Assembly: GCA_019119775.1 (NCBI GenBank) | Contig: DWWL01000003.1 | Coordinates: 1 to 64,000 of the forward strand | DNA length: 64,000 nucleotides | Source: Candidatus Lachnoclostridium pullistercoris | GTDB lineage: Bacteria; Bacillota; Clostridia; Lachnospirales; Lachnospiraceae | Reading direction: 5' to 3' | Part shown: piece after piece, positions 33,429 to 43,461 of the stretch | Layout: every line of letters begins with the position of its first letter | Position numbering within the stretch: position 1 is the stretch's first letter | Made by a program: the position numbers and the translations under genes | Notes under the pieces: generated by a model | What the model saw: only the letters and a program-made list of their open reading frames with translations | Database searches by the model: none | What the model was told of the DNA's origin: nothing

Positions 33429-36400
33429 TTATTCAGCCGTTTCCTGGAAGCAGCGGATCGTCACCTTCGGAAGGGCGGGATCCCAGTGCTCGCCGAGAAA
33501 TGCGGAGATCTCTTTCTCATCGGGCTTCTTCGGGCCGTATACGTCCGCGGTCAGCACCAGGCGGTGTTCCTCGCCCCAGATGAAATACGCCTCTGCCCGG
33601 GAAACGTCGTCCCTGCTGACAAGCAGCCGCTCTAACTGGGCCAGATCCACATAGTCTCGGCCGTTTAGCCGCTCGGCCATCACCGTGCGTCCGCCCTGCT
33701 CTAAAAGATCCAGGGTTCCGTCGGGAAGGATCCGGGCGTAAATGCCGGTCTGGTAGAGAGTTCCGGGGCCGTAGGGGTTCGTCACTTTGTCTGTCCAGCC
33801 TGCGGTGGGGTGATCCATGATGTAGAGCATTCCCCAGCCGCCGAAGGGCTGCTTGCGGCAGGCGTCGTCCATGACGTAAGCCTTGACCTCAGTATTTCCG
33901 TCCGCATCTTCGATGAGGCGGTAGCCGACGGTGCGGTTTACGGTCTCCGCCTTGATGAAATAATGCTTCGGGAATACTTGCTCCGGCAGGTGGCTCTTTA
34001 ACCGGCGGACTGACGGCTCGTCCAGCATTGCCTCTACGATCCGCTCCATGCAGATCATGAAGATTTCCAGCTGTTTGGTGTCAAAACGGTTGTTCCAGTA
34101 GCGGAGCTCGTAGTAATAGCCTTTGGAATCGGACATTACCTGCAGATGGAAGGGCAGGGAGTCCAGCTGGACCTTCTGCCGCACTGCGGGCGCGCCGCCG
34201 ATCTCATCCACGTTCAGAATGTCGCCCTGATACTGGAAGAACATCTCGTCCGCGTGCAGGGTGGAAACGTAGCAGCGCATAGTGTCCATGATCTGCTGGC
34301 CGGATGTCTTTAACAGGTGCTCCACCGTCTCGTGGGGATGCTGGGTGCAGCGGAAAATGTAGGTGAGAAACAGCGGTCCCGCCAGTCTCGCCCAGCGCCC
34401 GTCGGTGCGCCCGCTGTGGATGCTGGTGCTGATGGTGTCTTTTTCACCGCTGAAAATGCCGATGCAGTAATTGAAGGCGGTGAGGAACAGCACATTTTCC
34501 GACACTCCGTGCTCCCGGCAGAAGGCGGTGACATTCTTTAAATTCAGGCGGGAGAACCGGCTCTTGAGGGCGGCGTTTTCTCCGCGGTCCAGATCGTGGA
34601 AATCTCTTCTGTTTAAAATGCTTTTGCGGACCCGGAAGTCTTTCATAATATTCCGGAAATACTGAATATCTCTGGCTCTCAGTCCCCTGGCGTCCCGGTC
34701 CTTTTCATCCAGCACGTACTCAAACAGCGTGTAGGACTCCTTCTCCACCCGGTCGCCGCGGTAGAGGGCGTTCAGATCCTCAAACAGGACGTTCATGGTC
34801 ATTCCGTCTCCAACGATGTGGGCGATGTCAAAGAACAGATAGTTGGCAGAATCCGTCTCGTAGATAGCTGCGTGGTGAAGGGGCTCGTCCTTCTCGTACA
34901 TGTAGGGCTTTAACAGCTGGCCGCGCAGGATTTCCCAGTCCGTGTCATTTACGCGGATGATGGGGACCACCACATGGGTTTCGTCGTGGCGGAACATTTT
35001 GTAGGCCCCGTCGTCCATCTGAATGATGGCCTTTAAGCCGGGATGAAGGTCAAACAGGTCTTCCGCCGCTTTCTGGAGACGGGAGAGATTGACGCTCCGG
35101 TCCAGTTTGAAGAAGAACGGCAGATTGGCGGTGGTGTTGCCCCGCATCACATAGGCAAAATAAATCTGCAGGTTGGTCAGCGGATAAACCGGGCGGACAG
35201 AATAGTCCACCTTCGGACGTGCGGCCGCTTCCTTATAAAATGCCTCCAGCTGAAGGATGGTCGGATGGCTCATCAGCTCGTCCAGAGTCAGGGAGAAATT
35301 CATGCCGGACGCCAGGTCGGATAAGAGCAGGACGCTTCCCAGAGAATCCAGGCCGGCCTCGTAGAAATTGGTGTCGATGCCGAACCGGCGGTGTCCCAGA
35401 CAGGCGGCCACCGAGTTGTAAAGCTGGGTCTGAAGCTCATTCTCCGGCAGCTTCAGGCTGGCGATCTGTTTTTCCTCCGCCTTTTTCTGGCTGAAATATT
35501 TGGAGCGGATGATCTTTTTCGACGATGTTTTCTCAAAAGGAGTTTCCCGGACGCGGAAGCGGAGGATCCGCTTAAAGGAAGGAAGCTCCTGATTGTGGAG
35601 ATTGACCAGCCGGGACAGTTCTTCCTCAATGTTGGAGATGCCGGCGGTTTCCGCGTATTTGAAATTGGGGTAGATCTCCGCGGTGATGGCGTCATTTTCC
35701 TCAAATACCAGGATTTCTTCTACCAGCCGGTCCCCGTCAAACATGTGCTCCAGCTGCTCCGGAGCCACATTTTCCCCATTGCTCAGGATGATCAGGTTTT
35801 TCTTCCTTCCGGTGAGGTAGAGGAAATTTTCCTCATCCACATAGCCGATGTCTCCGGTGCAGAGCCAGCCGTCCTCCGTGAGGACTTCAGCGGTCTGCTC
35901 CGGGTCTTTGTAGTAGCCCATCATGACCGACGGACTCTTGACCTGGATCTCCCCGTCCTTGATGCGCACCTGGCAGCCGTTTACGATCTGTCCGACAGAA
36001 GCGCGCTTATCCGGGCGTCCCCAGGCGGCTGTGGTGATCTTGGGAGAGCACTCGGACATGCCGTAGCCCTGGGCCATCTCGATCCCCAGCTTTTCATAGC
36101 ACTCCCGCAGCTCCGGAGCCAGGTAGCCTCCGCCGCAGGCGATGTGGGTGAGCCGGCTTCCCAGAACCTCTTTCTTGATCTCATCCAGCGGGCGGTCCGG
36201 ATGCTGGCTGGAGAGCAGCATAATACGGTTGTACAGGGATTTGGGGATCATGGGAACCGTACGGAAACGGGTCGGTTCAAACAGACGCATATGCTCCACC
36301 AGTTTGGTCATATCTCTGTTCAGGCAGAGGGTATTGCCGTAGCGAAGGGTGAGCAGGACGTCTCCGTTGATGCAGAATACGTGGTGAATGGGCAGGACGT

Positions 36401-37040
36401 TTAAAAAGACCTGGTTGCAGTAGATGTCGGGTTCTTCCGTACAGAATACGTTGTCGATGAGGTTTCCCTGGGAGAGCATGACGCCTTTGCCCCGTCCGGT
36501 GGTGCCGGAGGTGAACAGGATCATGGCCAGCTCGTCTGGGGAAATGTCGGTGTGATCGGTGCGGCCGGCGTATTCTTTCAGAATGTTGTCAGAACAGGGA
36601 ACGTGGCGGCCGTGCTGAAGAGATATGTAAGTCTGGATCCGCGGACAGCGCTCCATGGCTCCGTCCACCAGAGAGCGGTGTTCCCAGTCGTAGAACAGAA
36701 CGTCCACGTCGGAGCGGGTCAGACAGTCGCAGAAAGTGTCCAGATTGACCTGGATGTCCAGCGGAACGGCCACGCAGCCTGCGCACATGACGCCCAGCAT
36801 GGCGGCCAGATAGTGATGACTGCTGCTGCCCATCAGGCCCACATGGACTCTGCGGCCCGCCAGGCGGCTCTGGTCGCTGGTCCAGGCGGCGATGGCCATG
36901 CACTCGGCGGCGAACTGGCTGTAAGAGACTTCGTAGATCACGTCGTTTTCCTCGTAGCGGAGAAAGATCCGGTCGGCGTATTCTCTGCCGGTATTTTCCA
37001 CCAGATCCCGTATGGTTTTGGTATTTTGGCTTGTAATCAT
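33429..37040 (-). CDS. Stand-alone NRPS-like protein: adenylation, carrier, condensation, C-terminal adenylation remnant
   Basis: The 1203-residue protein has an AMP-binding domain (about residues 1-580) with the P-loop LFTSGTTGRGKGVMLS, QGYGMSECSP and YLTGRKKNLIILSNGENV. A carrier domain (about 600-680) has YEAGLDSLGSVLLLSD, Ser being the phosphopantetheine site. A condensation domain (about 690-1080) has DIAHIVGDGMT, a full HxxxDG. The last about 110 residues (YQTGIYARILPDGTLDLLEQ) resemble the A7-A8 zone of a second adenylation domain without its core. No thioesterase, reductase or PPTase is in the window. The ATG at 37040 follows AAGGGGG. The product and activated acid are unknown. Confidence 0.8.
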   Translation of the reverse strand: MITSQNTKTIRDLVENTGREYADRIFLRYEENDVIYEVSYSQFAAECMAIAAWTSDQSRLAGRRVHVGLMGSSSHHYLAAMLGVMCAGCVAVPLDIQVNLDTFCDCLTRSDVDVLFYDWEHRSLVDGAMERCPRIQTYISLQHGRHVPCSDNILKEYAGRTDHTDISPDELAMILFTSGTTGRGKGVMLSQGNLIDNVFCTEEPDIYCNQVFLNVLPIHHVFCINGDVLLTLRYGNTLCLNRDMTKLVEHMRLFEPTRFRTVPMIPKSLYNRIMLLSSQHPDRPLDEIKKEVLGSRLTHIACGGGYLAPELRECYEKLGIEMAQGYGMSECSPKITTAAWGRPDKRASVGQIVNGCQVRIKDGEIQVKSPSVMMGYYKDPEQTAEVLTEDGWLCTGDIGYVDEENFLYLTGRKKNLIILSNGENVAPEQLEHMFDGDRLVEEILVFEENDAITAEIYPNFKYAETAGISNIEEELSRLVNLHNQELPSFKRILRFRVRETPFEKTSSKKIIRSKYFSQKKAEEKQIASLKLPENELQTQLYNSVAACLGHRRFGIDTNFYEAGLDSLGSVLLLSDLASGMNFSLTLDELMSHPTILQLEAFYKEAAARPKVDYSVRPVYPLTNLQIYFAYVMRGNTTANLPFFFKLDRSVNLSRLQKAAEDLFDLHPGLKAIIQMDDGAYKMFRHDETHVVVPIIRVNDTDWEILRGQLLKPYMYEKDEPLHHAAIYETDSANYLFFDIAHIVGDGMTMNVLFEDLNALYRGDRVEKESYTLFEYVLDEKDRDARGLRARDIQYFRNIMKDFRVRKSILNRRDFHDLDRGENAALKSRFSRLNLKNVTAFCREHGVSENVLFLTAFNYCIGIFSGEKDTISTSIHSGRTDGRWARLAGPLFLTYIFRCTQHPHETVEHLLKTSGQQIMDTMRCYVSTLHADEMFFQYQGDILNVDEIGGAPAVRQKVQLDSLPFHLQVMSDSKGYYYELRYWNNRFDTKQLEIFMICMERIVEAMLDEPSVRRLKSHLPEQVFPKHYFIKAETVNRTVGYRLIEDADGNTEVKAYVMDDACRKQPFGGWGMLYIMDHPTAGWTDKVTNPYGPGTLYQTGIYARILPDGTLDLLEQGGRTVMAERLNGRDYVDLAQLERLLVSRDDVSRAEAYFIWGEEHRLVLTADVYGPKKPDEKEISAFLGEHWDPALPKVTIRCFQETAE

Positions 37041-37234
37041 AATTTCATTCCCCCTTAAAGGTTTCAGGATGCAGTAAGGTTCTGCAGATATTGTTGTGTC
37101 ACTGCCTGACGGTTCTGCCAGGACGCTTGCCGCAGAGTGCCCCATGCACAGATGGAACTCTGCAGGATTCATTATAGCATATCCGAAAGAGAGGAACAAT
37201 TAAGAAACGGTAAATTCCGCCGGGACCGGCGATT

Positions 37235-37510
37235 CTATACCGCGTTCAACTGTCTGTACTCCCGCGGCGTACAGTTATAAAACCGCTTGAACATTTTCGC
37301 AAAATGGCTGGGGCTGTCAAACCCGCAGTAAGACGCCGTCTCAGAGATGCTGCCGGCAGGATTTGCAAGCAGCATCTCTGCCCCCTGCATAACCCGGTAT
37401 TTCAGCAGATACTGGACAGGAGAAATCTGAAGCATTTTCTGGATACGGATATTATCCTGGTCCGACACTGCGGACTGCACATTTAGCTGAGATTCAAATG
37501 CGTTTTTCAT
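37235..37510 (-). pseudogene. Truncated AraC-family regulator
   Basis: Only the C-terminal half of an AraC HTH is present: QKMLQISPVQYLLKYRVMQG then ISETASYCGFDSPSHFAKMF and CTPREYRQ. A normal gene would have a sensor domain and a first HTH helix set; here the first 25 residues do not match AraC and the frame begins abruptly. It is a 5'-deleted relic next to the NRPS-like gene and a divergent MFS gene, suggesting the cluster lost its regulator. No further gene is visible in 37511-37612. Confidence 0.7.
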
Positions 37511-37612
37511 CAGTATGGCGGTTTTATTATATTATATGGCTGAAAATGACTTGCATCAAGCGCTGATTGACGGTATTCTTTTGATGGATAAAACACAGGA
37601 GGAAGATATATC

Positions 37613-38836
37613 ATGTTTCAGTTATTGCTGGCCATTATTTATCTGGCATTTATCAGTTTAGGGCTTCCGGATTCCCTGTTAGGTTCGGCGTGGCCCGCCA
37701 TGTATCAAGAATTTTCCGTGCCCGTCTCCTATGCGGGCGGTATTTCCATGATTATCGCAGCTGGAACGATCATTTCCAGCCTTCAGAGCGACCGGCTCAC
37801 CAGAAGATTCGGCACCGGCAAAGTCACAGCGTTCAGCGTATTTCTGACTGCGGCTGCTCTATTTGGATTTTCTGTCAGCCATTCTTATGCAGCCCTTTGT
37901 CTGTGGGCAGTTCCCTATGGACTGGGAGCCGGAAGTGTTGACGCTTCTCTGAATAATTATGTTGCGCTTCATTATGAGAGCAGGCATATGAGCTGGCTTC
38001 ACTGCATGTGGGGAGTCGGCGCTTCGCTGGGACCGTATGTGATGGGATATGCGCTCTCCGGCGGAGCCGGCTGGAATATGGGATACCGCTATATTGCGGC
38101 TCTTCAGGTCACTCTGACTGCAGTCCTTTTCCTCAGCCTGCCTTTATGGCACAGGAAACAGCAGGCAGACATGGGGACTGCTCAGACGGAAGAGAGCGGC
38201 AAAACGCTTTCGCTGAGAGAGGTCATACATATCCCCGGCGCGAAAGAGGTCATGATTACATTTTTCTGTTACTGTGCTCTGGAGCAGACTTCCGGCCTTT
38301 GGGCCAGCAGCTATCTGGTGCTGCGCCATGGATTATCAGCCGATACGGCGGCCGGCTTTGCCAGTCTGTTCTTTGTCGGAATAACGGTTGGAAGGGCTCT
38401 CAGCGGCTTTTTAACACTGAAGTTTAATGATACGCAGATGATCCGTCTGGGACAGGGGGTGATTTTCTTCGGTATTCTGCTTTTGCTTCTGCCGCTGGGA
38501 AAAGAAAGCGCGCTTTCAGGGCTGGTGCTGATCGGCCTGGGGTGCGCTCCGGTTTATCCTTCTGTCATACATTCCACCCCGGAACATTTTGGAGCTGAAA
38601 AATCCCAGGCGATGATTGGGGTTCAGATGGCTTCCGCTTATGTGGGAACCTGTCTGATGCCGCCGCTGTTCGGCCTGATTGCAAACCATATCAGCCCTTC
38701 CCTTTTGCCTGTGTATTTGCTGTTAATTCTGGCTCTCATGATAGGGATGCACGAAAAAATGCTGAAAAAGGTCAAACTGGGACAGAGCGGCGTTCCCATG
38801 CCAGATCAAGTGATGTGGAGACAGTTAAAAATATAG
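37613..38836 (+). CDS. MFS transporter
   Basis: The 407-residue protein has about twelve hydrophobic segments. The N-terminal half contains [18 protein letters not shown], the cytoplasmic loop 2-3 motif of the major facilitator superfamily, and the C-terminal half [20 protein letters not shown]-like [20 protein letters not shown]. The fold resembles sugar/drug MFS permeases. AGGAGGAAG precedes the ATG by 8 bp. Its place beside the NRPS-like gene and a VOC gene would suit export of a product, but this is inference. It is probably co-transcribed with the VOC gene. Confidence 0.85.
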   Translation: MFQLLLAIIYLAFISLGLPDSLLGSAWPAMYQEFSVPVSYAGGISMIIAAGTIISSLQSDRLTRRFGTGKVTAFSVFLTAAALFGFSVSHSYAALCLWAVPYGLGAGSVDASLNNYVALHYESRHMSWLHCMWGVGASLGPYVMGYALSGGAGWNMGYRYIAALQVTLTAVLFLSLPLWHRKQQADMGTAQTEESGKTLSLREVIHIPGAKEVMITFFCYCALEQTSGLWASSYLVLRHGLSADTAAGFASLFFVGITVGRALSGFLTLKFNDTQMIRLGQGVIFFGILLLLLPLGKESALSGLVLIGLGCAPVYPSVIHSTPEHFGAEKSQAMIGVQMASAYVGTCLMPPLFGLIANHISPSLLPVYLLLILALMIGMHEKMLKKVKLGQSGVPMPDQVMWRQLKI

Positions 38837-38861
38837 AAAAAAGAAGAGAAAGGAGACCACC

Positions 38862-39245
38862 ATGAAAATTGAACATGTCGCAATGTATGTAAACGATTTG
38901 GAAAGAGCAAAAATGTTTTTTGAGAAGTATTTTGGAGCTGTATCCGGAGATGGATACCATAATAAAAAGACAGACTTCCGTTCCTATTTTCTTTCGTTTG
39001 ACGATGGTTCCCGCCTGGAGATCATGAACAGGCCCGATATGGATGACAGCGAAAAAAGCCAAAACAGAACCGGTTTTATTCATATTGCGTTTTCTGTCGG
39101 CAGCAAAGAAAAGGTTGACGAGCTGACTGCCCGGCTGAAAAAAGACGGCTATGACGTGATCAGCGGCCCGCGCACAACGGGTGACGGATATTATGAGAGC
39201 TGTATTGTGGGCATTGAACAGAATCAGATAGAAATAACGGTTTAA
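38862..39245 (+). CDS. VOC-family (glyoxalase/bleomycin-resistance fold) protein
   Basis: The 127-residue protein is a single pair of beta-alpha-beta-beta-beta modules: [37 protein letters not shown] and NQIEITV. Candidate metal ligands are His4, Glu in RLEIM, His in HIAF and the C-terminal Glu, so it could be an active metalloenzyme. Substrate is unknown. AAAGGAGACCACC precedes the ATG, 25 bp after the MFS gene. Confidence 0.82.
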   Translation: MKIEHVAMYVNDLERAKMFFEKYFGAVSGDGYHNKKTDFRSYFLSFDDGSRLEIMNRPDMDDSEKSQNRTGFIHIAFSVGSKEKVDELTARLKKDGYDVISGPRTTGDGYYESCIVGIEQNQIEITV

Positions 39246-39307
39246 ATGACAGGGGCGGCAGTCTTCTGCAGGCTTTTTGGATAGGGCGTTCGCCCCAGGG
39301 AAATATG

Positions 39308-39370
39308 GAAATCCCGCTCCATCAAGGGCTGTGAAAGCGAGCTTTCAGCCGCCTGATGAAGCCGGATTTC
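39308..39370. repeat. 63-nt imperfect inverted repeat
   Basis: Arms GAAATCC...CATCA..GGCTG.GAAAGC and GCTTTCAGCC..TGATG...GGATTTC fold into one long interrupted hairpin next to the spoIVB stop. There is no T-run on either strand, so it may be a small repeat element rather than a classical terminator. Confidence 0.6.
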
Positions 39371-39378
39371 CGCCCGGC

Positions 39379-40656
39379 TCAGTGCTTCAGCATGTTTTCC
39401 ACAAAGATCCCGTAGCCTTTTGCGGAGTCCTGGATGAAGACGTGGGTGACGGCGCCGATGAGTTTGCCGTCCTGGATGATGGGGCTGCCGCTCATGCCTT
39501 GGACGATGCCGCCGGTGAGGGCGAGGAGGTCGGAATCGGTGACTTTGATCACCATGCCTTTTCCCGTTTTCGAGGAACTGTAGTCCACCTTCTCGATCTC
39601 GATGGCATAGTCCTTTAATTCCCCGGACACGCTGCTGCGGATGATGGCCGGTCCTTCTTTCACATCCTGCTTATAGCCGATCTCCAGCGGCTCGCTCTTT
39701 AACTTCTCCTGAAACCGGCTGTTGACCGTGCCGAACACTCCTTCCTCCGTGTTGGCCTCAATGGCGCCTAAGGAGGAGCCGGGGCCGTAGTAGATGACGC
39801 CTGACATGACGCCGGGCCTGCCGGCGCTGCCCTTTTCAATGCCCATGACGGCAGTCTCATAGAGGGAACCGTCTTCGATCTGCACGATCTCTCCGGTGTC
39901 GCTGTCGCTGATGCCGTGTCCCAAAGCGCCGAAATGGCCGTTTAAATCTACATAGGTCATGGTGCCGATTCCCTGGGTGTCGTCCCGCACCCAGGCCCCC
40001 AGCTTGTATCCCCCGTCTGCGTCCATGGCCGGCCGCACCTTCACGTCGATCTCAGAGCCGGAGCGGCGGACGGTGAGAACGGTCTCCGCGCCGCCGCAGC
40101 CGTCCACCTCCTCCATCAGCTCTTCCTTTGTGGAGAGAGGAGTGCCGTTCACCGCTTCAATATAGTCCCCGCTCTGCAGAATCCCCAGGGACGGCTCCGC
40201 CACGGTCCCGTCAGGCCCGGCCACCTCTCCGGTGCCGATGACCATGATGCCCTTGGATTTTAAGTAAATGCCCACGGGAAGGCCGCAGGGGACGGCATAC
40301 TGCGTGTCCACCACGTCCACCTGGATATTTTTCAAAGGAAGAAGGCCGAACAGCTTCAGGTTCAGCTGATAGCTTCCTTTGTTTTTTGCGTACATGGTAA
40401 ATGTATCGTCCCGCGTGATCTTGATCTCATCCGCCGGAATATGGGAGCCGTTTCCTAAGGCCACCTCCGCGCTCTCAGAAAGCAGCGTGGAGCTTATCAG
40501 GCCGGGAAATCGGAAAGATTCCACCTGGTCAGCCACGATGGAAAAATGGTCCGGGATCATCCTCTCCGCGTACCATCCGGTGAAGACGACGGCAGACAGG
40601 GCGCCGGCGGCAAAGAGCTTCAGCATGGATTTTTTGAACCTCTGCATTCCCGTCAT
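39379..40656 (-). CDS. spoIVB: SpoIVB serine peptidase
   Basis: The 425-residue sporulation protease has an N-terminal membrane anchor (about residues 9-30), a PDZ domain (about 125-205; GVYLKSKGI-like GIYLKSKGIMVIGTGE, LQSGDYIEAVNGTPL) and an S55 peptidase domain with GHFGALGHGISD and the catalytic GMSGSPIIQDGK at about 387-398. In Bacillus it is secreted by the forespore and triggers SpoIVFB-dependent pro-sigma-K processing. AGGAGG precedes the ATG by 8 bp. It is head to head with spo0A rather than upstream in the same direction as in most Firmicutes. Confidence 0.93.
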   Translation of the reverse strand: MTGMQRFKKSMLKLFAAGALSAVVFTGWYAERMIPDHFSIVADQVESFRFPGLISSTLLSESAEVALGNGSHIPADEIKITRDDTFTMYAKNKGSYQLNLKLFGLLPLKNIQVDVVDTQYAVPCGLPVGIYLKSKGIMVIGTGEVAGPDGTVAEPSLGILQSGDYIEAVNGTPLSTKEELMEEVDGCGGAETVLTVRRSGSEIDVKVRPAMDADGGYKLGAWVRDDTQGIGTMTYVDLNGHFGALGHGISDSDTGEIVQIEDGSLYETAVMGIEKGSAGRPGVMSGVIYYGPGSSLGAIEANTEEGVFGTVNSRFQEKLKSEPLEIGYKQDVKEGPAIIRSSVSGELKDYAIEIEKVDYSSSKTGKGMVIKVTDSDLLALTGGIVQGMSGSPIIQDGKLIGAVTHVFIQDSAKGYGIFVENMLKH

Positions 40657-40910
40657 TTCTCATACCTCCTCTCGCAAAAATAAGTTCAGCGCTACGGTTT
40701 TATTATGTGAAGGAATCGGAAAATCACTCTGCTATTTTTTTGTACCGCAGGAAAATCTATGGCGAAAAACGGCGGCGGGAGAAAAAGAATGATCGACACC
40801 GTTTGACAAGAAGAAATGACGCATTTGTAAGAGCTTTTGCGAAAATTCAGGAAAATGCCGCAACAAAATCCTCATTTTTTCGTCCCTATCCTCAGACAGT
40901 TGTCGAAAAT

Positions 40911-40955
40911 TGCGATGGAATTCCGTTGCAACCGCAGAAAAATGAAGTCTATAAT
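40911..40955 (+). promoter_or_regulatory. spo0A promoter with 0A box
   Basis: A 0A box TGTCGAA (40911-40917) precedes TTGCAA (40926-40931), 18 bp, and TATAAT (40950-40955). A weaker box, TGTCGAT on the minus strand, lies near 40793-40799 towards spoIVB. This fits autoregulation by Spo0A. Confidence 0.72.
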
Positions 40956-40992
40956 ACACCTAACGAAGAGGAAAAAAGAGGAGGAAACGAAA

Positions 40993-41802
40993 ATGACAGA
41001 GATCAACATTGCAATTGCCGATGATAATCCGCAGACTTTGAACCTGCTTGGAGATATTCTGGAGCAGGAAGAGGGATTTCATGTCGTGGGAAAAGCAGAA
41101 AATGGGGAAGATGCGTATAATATGATCATAAAAACCAGGCCGGATGTGGTGCTGTTAGACATTATCATGCCGAGACTGGATGGAATTTCCGTGATGGAAA
41201 AAGTGAGAAAGCAGAGCGGGCTGGAGAAAATGCCGTCCTTTATCATGGTGACGGCGGCAGGAAGCGAGAGCGTTACGTCAGAGGCGTTCGCCAAGGGAGC
41301 CAACTACTATATCATGAAGCCCTTCAGCAGAGAGACGGTGGTGGACAAAGTAAGGCGTCTGGGAATGGGAACGGACGCGAAGGAACTTTCCCTGGCCGGC
41401 GTGCGGAAAGTGAAGCCTTATGTGAACCGGGAAGAATACATCGCCCAGAATCTGGAGCACGACGTGACGCAGATGCTCCACGAGATCGGGATTCCGGCCC
41501 ACATAAAAGGTTATCAGTACTTAAGAGACGCCATCGCCATCTCCGTGCAGGAGCAGGATATGCTGACCTCTGTCACAAAGATCCTTTATCCCAGCATTGC
41601 CAAGAAGCACCACACGACGCCCAGCCGCGTGGAGCGGGCCATCCGCCATGCCATCGAGGTGGCGTGGAGCCGGGGAAAGATGGACACCATCAATGAGATT
41701 TTCGGCTATACGGTGAGCAACGGCAAGGGAAAACCAACCAATTCCGAGTTTATCGCTCTGATCGCCGACAAGATCCGCCTGGACTATAAGCGTCTGCCGT
41801 GA
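40993..41802 (+). CDS. spo0A: Sporulation master regulator Spo0A
   Basis: The 269-residue response regulator has a receiver domain (1-125) with acidic pocket D10/D11, phospho-acceptor Asp56 in VVLLDIIMP and Lys in IMKPFS. The effector domain (about 150-269) is the Spo0A type with [35 protein letters not shown] and [20 protein letters not shown]. The ATG at 40993 is preceded by AGGAGG; upstream in-frame sequence is promoter. A terminator follows. Confidence 0.97.
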   Translation: MTEINIAIADDNPQTLNLLGDILEQEEGFHVVGKAENGEDAYNMIIKTRPDVVLLDIIMPRLDGISVMEKVRKQSGLEKMPSFIMVTAAGSESVTSEAFAKGANYYIMKPFSRETVVDKVRRLGMGTDAKELSLAGVRKVKPYVNREEYIAQNLEHDVTQMLHEIGIPAHIKGYQYLRDAIAISVQEQDMLTSVTKILYPSIAKKHHTTPSRVERAIRHAIEVAWSRGKMDTINEIFGYTVSNGKGKPTNSEFIALIADKIRLDYKRLP

Positions 41803-41805
41803 AAA

Positions 41806-41851
41806 AGCCCGGGCCGGCCTATTTTTCTGCGGGCCGGCGCGGGTCTTTTTT
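41806..41851 (+). terminator. Terminator of spo0A
   Basis: AGCCCGGGCCGGCC pairs with GGGCCGGCGCGGGT around an AT-rich loop, followed by CTTTTTTCT. Confidence 0.88.
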
Positions 41852-41994
41852 CTGCATAACAGAACTCCCGCACTTTTTTTGACTCTTCCCTTTCTAACCT
41901 GAAAAAAAGGCTTTCTAATTTCCCTCCGTTATTGTATACTATAGGTATGTAACCCACGGTCTGAACGGGGGTTGGGTAAAAGGAGGGTTATCTT

Positions 41995-43440
41995 GTGAAA
42001 AAGATATTGTTTGTAGCTTCTGAGGCGGTGCCGTTTATCAAGACGGGAGGTCTGGCAGATGTTGTGGGGTCTTTGCCGAAATGCTTTGACAAAGAATATT
42101 TTGATGTGCGGGTGATGATTCCCAAGTACCTCTGCATCAAAGAAGAGTGGCGCAACCAGATGACCTATATCAATCATTTCTATATGGATTATCTGGGACA
42201 GAGCCGTTATGTGGGCATTCTGCAGTATGTTTACGACGGAATTACTTATTATTTCATAGACAATGAGGGGTATTTCTGCGGTCCCAAGCCTTACGGGGAC
42301 TGGTATTTTGACCTGGAGAAGTTTTCGTTTTTCTGCAACGCGGCGCTGTCCGCCCTTCCGGTGATCGGATTCCAGCCGGATGTGGTGCACTGCCACGACT
42401 GGCAGACCGGCCTGATTCCCGTTTACTTAAAAGACCGGTTCCACGGAGGAGAATTCTTCCGGAACATGAAGTCTGTCATGACGATCCACAACCTGAAGTT
42501 CCAGGGCGTCTGGGATGTGAAGACCATCCAGCGCTTCTCCATGCTGCCGGATTACTATTTCACGCCGGATAAGCTGGAGGCGTATAAGGACGGCAACCTG
42601 TTAAAGGGCGGCATCGTGTACGCGGACGCTATCACCACCGTGAGCAACACTTACGCGGAGGAGATCAAGACTCCCTTCTACGGCGAAGGTCTGGACGGCC
42701 TGATGAGGGCCAGAGCAGGCAGCTTAAGAGGAATCGTAAACGGCATCGACTATAACGAGTTCAACCCGGAGACAGATCCCCTGATCGCCCAGAATTACAA
42801 CGCGAAGAATTTCCGCAAGGAGAAAGTGAAGAACAAGACGGCGCTTCAGCAGCAGCTGGGCCTGCCGGTGGACGAGAAGAAATTTATGGTGGGCATCGTG
42901 TCCCGTCTGACGGACCAGAAAGGTCTGGATCTGATCCAGTGCGTGATGGACGAGATGTGCACCGACGATATGCAGCTGGTAGTCCTGGGAACGGGAGATG
43001 AGAAGTACGAGAACATGTTCCGCCACTACGACTGGAAGTACCATGACCGCGTATCGGCCCAGATCTACTACTCCAACGAGCTGTCCCACAAGATCTACGC
43101 AGGCTGCGACGCCTTCCTGATGCCGTCCTTGTTTGAGCCCTGCGGACTGTCCCAGCTGATGGCTCTGCGCTACGGTACCGTGCCGATCGTGCGCGAGACA
43201 GGCGGCTTAAAGGATACGGTGGAGCCCTACAACGAGTATGAGAGCAAGGGCACCGGATTTTCCTTTGCCAATTACAATGCTCATGAAATGCTGGGAAGTA
43301 TTCAGTACGCCAAATACGTTTATTATAATAAGAAGCGGGAGTGGAACAAGATTATTGACCGGGGAATGGCAAAAGACTTCTCCTGGAACACCTCCGCTCA
43401 GAAATATCAGGAGCTTTACGACTGGCTGATCGGGTATTGA
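41995..43440 (+). CDS. glgA: Glycogen synthase
   Basis: This 481-residue GT5 enzyme adds glucose from ADP-glucose to glycogen. The N-terminal ASEAVPFIKTGGLADVVGSL contains the ADP-glucose-binding KxGGL. VHCHDWQTGLIPVY and, in the C-terminal GT-B domain, MPSLFEPCGLSQLMALRYGT hold the catalytic Glu. The start is GTG at 41995 after AAGGAGGGTTATCTT. TATACT at 41935-41940 is a probable -10, leaving a short leader with ACCCA/TGGGT hairpin potential. Confidence 0.95.
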   Translation: MKKILFVASEAVPFIKTGGLADVVGSLPKCFDKEYFDVRVMIPKYLCIKEEWRNQMTYINHFYMDYLGQSRYVGILQYVYDGITYYFIDNEGYFCGPKPYGDWYFDLEKFSFFCNAALSALPVIGFQPDVVHCHDWQTGLIPVYLKDRFHGGEFFRNMKSVMTIHNLKFQGVWDVKTIQRFSMLPDYYFTPDKLEAYKDGNLLKGGIVYADAITTVSNTYAEEIKTPFYGEGLDGLMRARAGSLRGIVNGIDYNEFNPETDPLIAQNYNAKNFRKEKVKNKTALQQQLGLPVDEKKFMVGIVSRLTDQKGLDLIQCVMDEMCTDDMQLVVLGTGDEKYENMFRHYDWKYHDRVSAQIYYSNELSHKIYAGCDAFLMPSLFEPCGLSQLMALRYGTVPIVRETGGLKDTVEPYNEYESKGTGFSFANYNAHEMLGSIQYAKYVYYNKKREWNKIIDRGMAKDFSWNTSAQKYQELYDWLIGY

Positions 43441-43461
43441 TTGACGGGAGAGCGACGATCA

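Noticed and set aside
33429-39245. Peptide-aldehyde (pyrazinone-type) NRPS cluster as known from gut clostridia
   Set aside because: Those enzymes end in a reductase domain and usually have more modules; neither is present here.
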